64,000 nucleotides of DNA, from assembly GCF_018704125.1 (NCBI RefSeq), contig NZ_JAGTIS010000002.1:62001-126000 (forward strand). Direction: 5' to 3'. Position 1 is the first letter of the stretch; every line of letters starts with the position of its first letter. The notes under the pieces were generated by a model that saw nothing but the letters and a program-made list of their open reading frames with translations, did not search any database and was not told where the DNA came from. Source of the DNA: Metapseudomonas boanensis. Its GTDB lineage: Bacteria > Pseudomonadota > Gammaproteobacteria > Pseudomonadales > Pseudomonadaceae. Below are positions 58,052-64,000 of this stretch, piece after piece. A program made the translations under genes and the position numbers.

Positions 58052-59221
58052 ATGACCAAAGCCGAATACCCCACCTCCCATCAGCCCTTGGCCGCTCCTG
58101 CCCTGGGTGAACCCTACCTGCTCACACCCGGCCCACTGACCACCTCCAAGGCCACCAAGGAAGCCATGCTGCGGGACTGGGGCTCCTGGGACGGTGCCTT
58201 CAACCTGGTGACCGCCGAAGTGCGCCAGGAACTGCTGGCCATGGCCGGCGTGCACGACGACAGTTTCGCCTGCGTCCCGCTGCAAGGCAGCGGCAGCTTC
58301 TCGGTGGAAGCGGCACTCGCCACCGCTATCCCACGTGACGGCAAGGCCCTGGTGCTGATGAACGGTGCCTACGGCCAGCGTGCCACCAAGACTCTCGACT
58401 ACCTCAGCCGCGCCTACATCACCCTGGACAAGGGCGACTACCTGCCGCCGCAGCCTGAAGAAGTGGACGCCCTGCTCAAGGCCAACCCGGACGTCACCAA
58501 CGTCTTCGTCGTCCACTGCGAAACCAGCTCCGGCATCCTCAATCCGCTGCGCGAAATCGCCGACGTGGTGAAGGCCCACGGCAAGAGCCTGATCGTCGAC
58601 GCCATGAGCTCCTTCGGAGCGGTGCCACTGACAGTCAACGAGATCGCCTTCGACGTGCTGGTGTCCTCTGCCAACAAATGCATCGAGGGCATCCCGGGCT
58701 TCGGCTTCGTGATCATCCGCCGCTCCGTGCTGGAGGCCGCCAAAGGCCGCGCCCACTCCCTCTCCCTCGACCTCTACGAGCAGTGGATCTACATGGAGCG
58801 CACCGGCCAATGGCGTTTCACTCCACCGACCCACAGCGTGGTGGCGTTCCGTAAGGCCCTTGAGCAACACAGCGCCGAGGGTGGCGTGCAAGGCCGCCTG
58901 GCGCGCTACACGCGCAACCGCGACGTGCTGGTCGCCGGCATGCGCGAACTGGGCTTCAAGACCCTGCTGGAAGACCGCTGGCTATCGCCGATCATCACCA
59001 CCTTCTTCAGCCCGGAACATCCGAACTTCGAGTTCAAGCGCTTCTACGAAGAACTCAAGGCCCGTCAATTCATCATCTACCCGGGCAAGCTGACCGTGGC
59101 CGAAAGCTTCCGCATCGGCTGCATCGGGCAGATCGACGAACCGATCGTCCGCCAGTTGCTGCGCGCCATTGCCGACTCGTTGGAAGCGATGGGTGTGCAA
59201 ATGGATAAGCCGGCAGCCTGA
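58052..59221 (+). CDS. phnW: 2-aminoethylphosphonate:pyruvate transaminase
   Basis: A 389-residue class V PLP transaminase converting 2-aminoethylphosphonate and pyruvate to phosphonoacetaldehyde and alanine. Seen: [67 protein letters not shown] and the PLP Lys209 in [15 protein letters not shown]. First gene of the phosphonatase pathway here, separated from phnX by a transporter gene. Confidence 0.95.
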   Translation: MTKAEYPTSHQPLAAPALGEPYLLTPGPLTTSKATKEAMLRDWGSWDGAFNLVTAEVRQELLAMAGVHDDSFACVPLQGSGSFSVEAALATAIPRDGKALVLMNGAYGQRATKTLDYLSRAYITLDKGDYLPPQPEEVDALLKANPDVTNVFVVHCETSSGILNPLREIADVVKAHGKSLIVDAMSSFGAVPLTVNEIAFDVLVSSANKCIEGIPGFGFVIIRRSVLEAAKGRAHSLSLDLYEQWIYMERTGQWRFTPPTHSVVAFRKALEQHSAEGGVQGRLARYTRNRDVLVAGMRELGFKTLLEDRWLSPIITTFFSPEHPNFEFKRFYEELKARQFIIYPGKLTVAESFRIGCIGQIDEPIVRQLLRAIADSLEAMGVQMDKPAA

Positions 59222-59237
59222 CCGAACCCTCCCTTTA

Positions 59238-59299
59238 AGGTCGTCCGCCGTCCTGAGAGCGACTGCGCTGCGGGTAGCGCGAGCGTGGCGCGACGACCT
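59238..59299 (+). terminator. Branched inverted repeat after phnW
   Basis: AGGTCGTC (59238-59245) and GACGACCT (59292-59299) enclose further GC-rich pairing (GCGCT and AGCGC), followed by CTTTCT. It probably ends or attenuates the phnW transcript ahead of the transporter gene. Confidence 0.4.
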
Positions 59300-59503
59300 C
59301 TTTCTGAAACATCGACCTGGATAATCAGCCGCTCGGCGAGGCCGGGCAGGAGCCAAGACTAGCGCCAAACCTCAACCATCCGCCTGACGCCACGCCCACT
59401 GCCATCTGACCAAGGTCGTGCGTTTAGACAGCACAGCAGTACTGAAAACAAAAACAACCTCCCTATTTGCACTGTCCGGCAACCCATACGGGGTCAGAAC
59501 ACC

Positions 59504-60838
59504 ATGAACAACACCGCAGGAGCCCTCGCAAGCGGCTGGAAGTCCCTCCAGCGCTGGCGCGTCCAGATCTTCCTTATCACCTGGCTGGCCTATGCCGCCT
59601 TCTACTTCACCCGCAAGGCGTTTTCCGTTGCCAAGCTCGGCATCGGCGAAGACCCGAGCTTCGAGCTCGACAAGGCCATGATGGCCAACCTGGATGCGCT
59701 CTACCTGGTGGCTTACGCCCTTGGCCAGTTCACCTGGGGCATCTTTGCCGACCGTTTCGGCCCACGCGTAGTGGTGCTGGGCGGCCTCATCGTCTCCTCT
59801 CTCGCCGCCCTGGCCATGGGCACCTTCGCCACCCTGCCGATCTTCGCCACCTGCATGCTGGTACAGGGCTTTGCCCAGTCCACGGGCTGGTCGGGGCTGT
59901 GCAAGAACATCGGTAGTTTCTTTGCAACCCGCGAACGCGGCCGCGTGCTTGGCTACTGGAGCACCTGCTACGCCTTCGGTGGGCTGGTAGCAACACCCTT
60001 CGCCGGCTGGTGGGCCTACGAGGTGTTCCACGACTGGCGCATGGCGTTCATGTCCAGTGCTGCGGTGGTAATGGCGGTGGCGATCCTGTTCTACTTCCTG
60101 CAGCGCAACCGGCCGCAGGATGTCGGCCTGCCCCCTGTCGAGATCGAACCCAACAGTACCGTTACGGGGCCGCGCGAAAGCCATTGGGCCAGCCTGCGCA
60201 AGATCATGAAGAACCGCACCGTGCTGGTCCTCGGCCTTGCCTACTTCCTGCTCAAGCCCGCGCGCTACGCCATCCTCCTGTGGGGGCCGGTGATCGTCTA
60301 CGAACGCATGCCGGCAATTGGCAAGGTGGCATCCGCCATCGTCCCCACCGCCTTCGAGGTCGCCGGCCTGGTAGGCCCGATTCTCATCGGCTTCATGTCT
60401 GACAAACTCTTCGGTGCTCGCCGCATACCGGCGTGCGTACTGAACCTGCTGGCCCTGACCGTGTGCCTGGCGCTGTTCGTACCCGCCATGCAGAGCGGCA
60501 GTCTGTACCTGGTGGTCGGCCTGCTGTTCATGATGGGCATGACCCTCTACGGCCCGGACTCGATGATCAGCGGCTCGGCAGCCATCGACTTCGGCACCAA
60601 CGAGGCCGCCGGCACCGCCGCAGGCTTCGTCAACGGTTGCGGCTCGGTCGGCGCCATCCTCGGCGGCCTGCTTCCAGGCTACTTCGACACCACCACCGTA
60701 TTTCTCGTGTTCACCGCCGCCGCGCTGCTGGCCAGCCTGATGCTGGTGCCCTTCTGGAACAGCCGCCCTCAAACCCTGGAAGTCAGCAGCCCCCTCACGG
60801 CCAACGGACAACCGGAACTGGCCGGTGCCAGGTCCTGA
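59504..60838 (+). CDS. OPA-type MFS transporter in the phosphonate cluster
   Basis: A 444-residue MFS protein with about twelve membrane segments, similar to the organophosphate:phosphate antiporters (GlpT/UhpT/UhpC group). Seen: [21 protein letters not shown] (the FYFTRKxFS motif), [45 protein letters not shown] and [11 protein letters not shown]. Its place between phnW and phnX makes it the likely 2-aminoethylphosphonate importer, in place of the usual ABC system. This specificity is inferred from context. Confidence 0.9.
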   Translation: MNNTAGALASGWKSLQRWRVQIFLITWLAYAAFYFTRKAFSVAKLGIGEDPSFELDKAMMANLDALYLVAYALGQFTWGIFADRFGPRVVVLGGLIVSSLAALAMGTFATLPIFATCMLVQGFAQSTGWSGLCKNIGSFFATRERGRVLGYWSTCYAFGGLVATPFAGWWAYEVFHDWRMAFMSSAAVVMAVAILFYFLQRNRPQDVGLPPVEIEPNSTVTGPRESHWASLRKIMKNRTVLVLGLAYFLLKPARYAILLWGPVIVYERMPAIGKVASAIVPTAFEVAGLVGPILIGFMSDKLFGARRIPACVLNLLALTVCLALFVPAMQSGSLYLVVGLLFMMGMTLYGPDSMISGSAAIDFGTNEAAGTAAGFVNGCGSVGAILGGLLPGYFDTTTVFLVFTAAALLASLMLVPFWNSRPQTLEVSSPLTANGQPELAGARS

Positions 60839-60878
60839 TCCCTCCTCCCTTACGCACAACCTCGCTGGAGCAATCACC

Positions 60879-61706
60879 ATGCAATACAAGCAACCTACCC
60901 ACCTTCAAGCCGCCATCCTCGACTGGGCCGGTACCGTCGTAGACTTCGGCTCCTTCGCACCGACACAGATCTTCGTCGAAGCCTTTGCCGAGTTCGGTGT
61001 CGCCGTCTCCCTGGAAGAAGCTCGCGGCCCGATGGGCATGGGCAAATGGGATCATATCCGTACCCTCTGCGACCTGCCGCAGATCGCCGAGCGCTACCGC
61101 GCCGCCTTCGGCCGCCTGCCGACCGATGACGACGTCACCGCCATCTACGAACGTTTCATGCCGCTGCAGATCGAGAAGATCGCCCTGCACTCGGCGCTGA
61201 TTCCCGGTGCCCTCAACGCCATCGCTACCCTGCGCGGCAAGGGCCTGAAGATAGGCTCCTGCTCCGGCTATCCGGCGGTGGTGATGGAGAAGGTCGTGGA
61301 GTTGGCCCGCCAGAACGGCTACGTCGCGGATCACGTGGTCGCCACCGACGAAGTCCCCAACGGTCGCCCGCACCCGGCCCAGGCTCTGGCCAATGTGGTT
61401 GCCCTCGGCATCGATGACGTGGCCGCATGCGTCAAGGTCGACGACACCTGGCCAGGCATCCTCGAAGGCCGCAGCGCCGGCATGTGGACTGTCGCCCTGA
61501 CCTGCTCGGGCAACGCCCTTGGCCTGACGTATGACCAGTTCAAGGCCCTGTCGGCTGAGAAGCTGGCCCAGGAGCGTGCGCGCATCGGCCAGATGTTCGA
61601 AGGCTCCCGCCCGCACTACATGATCGACACCATCGCCGAACTGCCGGCAGTGATCGATGACATCAACGCCCGCCTCAAGCGCGGCGAGACCCCGCAAGGG
61701 GCCTGA
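60879..61706 (+). CDS. phnX: Phosphonoacetaldehyde hydrolase
   Basis: A 275-residue HAD-family enzyme (phosphonatase) splitting phosphonoacetaldehyde into acetaldehyde and phosphate. Nucleophile Asp15 in [13 protein letters not shown]; Schiff-base Lys56 in [26 protein letters not shown] and [21 protein letters not shown] complete the HAD motifs. ATG 60879 is chosen ([10 protein letters not shown]) after GGAGCAATCACC. It completes the PhnW-PhnX pathway. Confidence 0.96.
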   Translation: MQYKQPTHLQAAILDWAGTVVDFGSFAPTQIFVEAFAEFGVAVSLEEARGPMGMGKWDHIRTLCDLPQIAERYRAAFGRLPTDDDVTAIYERFMPLQIEKIALHSALIPGALNAIATLRGKGLKIGSCSGYPAVVMEKVVELARQNGYVADHVVATDEVPNGRPHPAQALANVVALGIDDVAACVKVDDTWPGILEGRSAGMWTVALTCSGNALGLTYDQFKALSAEKLAQERARIGQMFEGSRPHYMIDTIAELPAVIDDINARLKRGETPQGA

Positions 61707-61877
61707 TAAGGAAAAGGGGGCACGCGTCAGCCCCTCCCCCGGCGGGCAAGGATGCCCGCCACCTGCCCCCTGGGTTTATCCCTCCCCAGCCAAAGTAATG
61801 GCTATGTCTGGCTGCATTCTCCTACAAGACTCTCTGCTCACGGTCGATACCTGGAGACAGCGCGGCCCTGAAACAAA

Positions 61878-61902
61878 AATGGCGCCGATCAGCGGCGCCA
61901 TT
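61878..61902 (-). terminator. Intrinsic terminator of the flavin reductase gene
   Basis: AATGGCGCC (61878-61886) and GGCGCCATT (61894-61902) pair perfectly over a seven-base loop. Read on the minus strand, the stem is followed by TTTGTTTC, a proper T-tract, so it ends the leftward monooxygenase operon. It may also stop phnX transcripts. Confidence 0.8.
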
Positions 61903-61918
61903 GGCGGGAGAGCGTCCG

Positions 61919-62959
<1,041 letters not shown>

Positions 62960-64000
62960 TCAAACCATGCTGGGATCGGGTTCCAGGCCCATCAGCTCGC
63001 GACCGAGGATCTGTGCACAAACGTCGTAGTCGGTGTAGGCGTGGGCGCCGGTCATGTGCGAGTCACGGAACAGGCGCTGCATCTCGTTGCTCTCAAACCA
63101 GCTGGTGCCGCCCGCCGCCCCGAAGAGGCGATCCACGGACTGGATGCACATCTTCACCGCATAGGCCTGATTGGTGCGCCAGAACGCCAGGGTTTCGCGG
63201 CTCGGGTATTGGTGTCGCTCACCATGTTCGGCGTGCTCCTGCCAGGTCTTTTCCAGGAAGGCACGGGCGGCCGCGACCTGATGGGTGGACTCGGCCAGGC
63301 GCATCAGCGCCGGGGTGGCGGTGCCAACGTTGACCCCGGTGTAGGCGCGGACGCGATTCCTGGTCTTCTCCTTGTATGCTTCGAGCATGCGCTCGGCGAT
63401 GCCCAGGCTGATTGCGGCGAAGCCGCTGGCGAAGTACGGGCGGTACGGGGAGTAGAAGATCTTGCTGTCCGGGTACAGGCCAAAGCCGTCCGACCGGCCT
63501 TCCATCATGTCCTTGGCCGCCTGGATGCGGTAATTGGGGACAAAGGCATCCTTGATGATCAGGGTCTTGGTGCCGCTGCCCTTCATGCCGGCGGCGAACC
63601 AGTCGTCACGGATTTCGTAGTCGCTGCGCGGCAGCACGGCGAAGCAGTAAACCTGTTCACCCTCGGCATTCTTGCGACGGCAACCGACGATGGCCCACTC
63701 TGCGTGGTCACTGCCACTGCTCCAGCCCATCTCGCCGTTGAACAGCACGCCGCCCTCGACCTCTTCCACCTTGCCGAACGGCGCGATGCTGCTGCTCGCC
63801 GTAGCATCAGGGTTTTCGCCCCAGACTTCGTCCTGCAAGCGGGAAGAGAACATCGCCAGTTGGTGGCTATGGGTGCATAGCAGGCTGAAGGCCCAGGCAG
63901 TGCTGGCGCAGGCGCCGGCCAAAGCCACGACGCAATCGGCGAACTCGGGCAGGGAAACCTCCATGCCGCCGTACTTTTTCGGCTGCAGCGCGCGGTGCAT
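62960..64000 (-). CDS. Flavin-dependent monooxygenase, oxygenase component (partial)
   Basis: The last 346 residues of an acyl-CoA-dehydrogenase-fold monooxygenase; its N terminus lies beyond the right edge. Seen: LQPKKYGGMEVSLPEFADCVVALAGACASTAWAFSLLCTHSH, the WSSGSDHAEWAIVGC strand, DDWFAAGMKGSGTKTLIIKDAFVPN and LFGAAGGTSWFESNEMQRLFRD. This is the C2 (HpaH-type) group, which uses reduced FMN to hydroxylate phenols such as 4-hydroxyphenylacetate. With the C1-like reductase it forms a two-component system. Related oxygenases act on other phenols and sterol rings (HsaA), so the substrate is not certain. Confidence 0.88.
   Translation of the reverse strand: MHRALQPKKYGGMEVSLPEFADCVVALAGACASTAWAFSLLCTHSHQLAMFSSRLQDEVWGENPDATASSSIAPFGKVEEVEGGVLFNGEMGWSSGSDHAEWAIVGCRRKNAEGEQVYCFAVLPRSDYEIRDDWFAAGMKGSGTKTLIIKDAFVPNYRIQAAKDMMEGRSDGFGLYPDSKIFYSPYRPYFASGFAAISLGIAERMLEAYKEKTRNRVRAYTGVNVGTATPALMRLAESTHQVAAARAFLEKTWQEHAEHGERHQYPSRETLAFWRTNQAYAVKMCIQSVDRLFGAAGGTSWFESNEMQRLFRDSHMTGAHAYTDYDVCAQILGRELMGLEPDPSMV

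Overview
The window is a high-GC gammaproteobacterial chromosome segment that I assign to Pseudomonas. The chain ladS, thiD-thiE-hemL, miaB-ybeZ-ybeY-corC-lnt, leuS-lptE-holA, lipA/lipB, the dacC-rlpA-sltB1-rodA-mrdA-rlmH-rsfS-nadD-proA block, ubiX and mpl follows the order I recall for the PA3974-PA4020 region of P. aeruginosa. The species is not identified.

Layout. 0-2.3 kb: a DoxX-like membrane protein and an OprD-family porin, then a gene-free stretch with three 17-bp direct repeats. 2.3-24.8 kb: core genes for signalling (LadS), thiamine and heme synthesis, tRNA modification, ribosome maturation, lipoprotein acylation, leucyl-tRNA charging, LPS assembly, replication (HolA) and ribosome rescue (ArfA). 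Between sltB3 and lipA sits an orphan fimbrial adhesin, followed by a decayed copy of the sltB3 3' end. 24.9-34.9 kb: eleven tightly packed minus-strand genes, proA to lipB, holding the Rod-system PBP2/RodA pair, two lytic transglycosylases, a PBP5-type carboxypeptidase, NAD and ribosome factors, and lipoyl transfer. 35.3-47.3 kb: mpg, a DedA-PAP2 fusion, LrgAB-like proteins, PhaJ-type hydratase, a MORN-repeat/C13-peptidase lipoprotein, small enzymes, a tRNA-Ala (anticodon CGC), ubiX and mpl. 47.8-64 kb: an accessory catabolic region.

The accessory region holds three catabolic modules. (1) 48.9-55.7 kb: a HutC repressor, a bona fide urocanase (HutU), a family III CoA-transferase, an acyl-CoA dehydrogenase and an NCS1 permease. 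A sigma-54-like promoter followed by a HutC-like inverted repeat lies before hutU. Histidine ammonia-lyase, HutI, HutF and HutG are absent. I propose that this unit imports imidazolepropionate (dihydrourocanate), activates it to the CoA thioester, desaturates it to urocanyl-CoA, releases urocanate and hydrates it. This is the best candidate here for an undescribed system. (2) 57.0-61.7 kb: LysR, phnW, an OPA-type transporter and phnX, for 2-aminoethylphosphonate use. (3) 61.9-64 kb: a two-component flavin monooxygenase of the 4-hydroxyphenylacetate hydroxylase C1/C2 type, with a MarR-like domain fused to the reductase; the oxygenase runs off the window.

Scars of gene flow are concentrated in the accessory part: an ABC-ATPase fragment (48.6 kb), an AT-rich TetR gene (56 kb) and a LysR 3' fragment (56.8 kb). 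A truncated methyltransferase start lies before proA. All functions are read from sequence motifs and gene context; no database search was possible.
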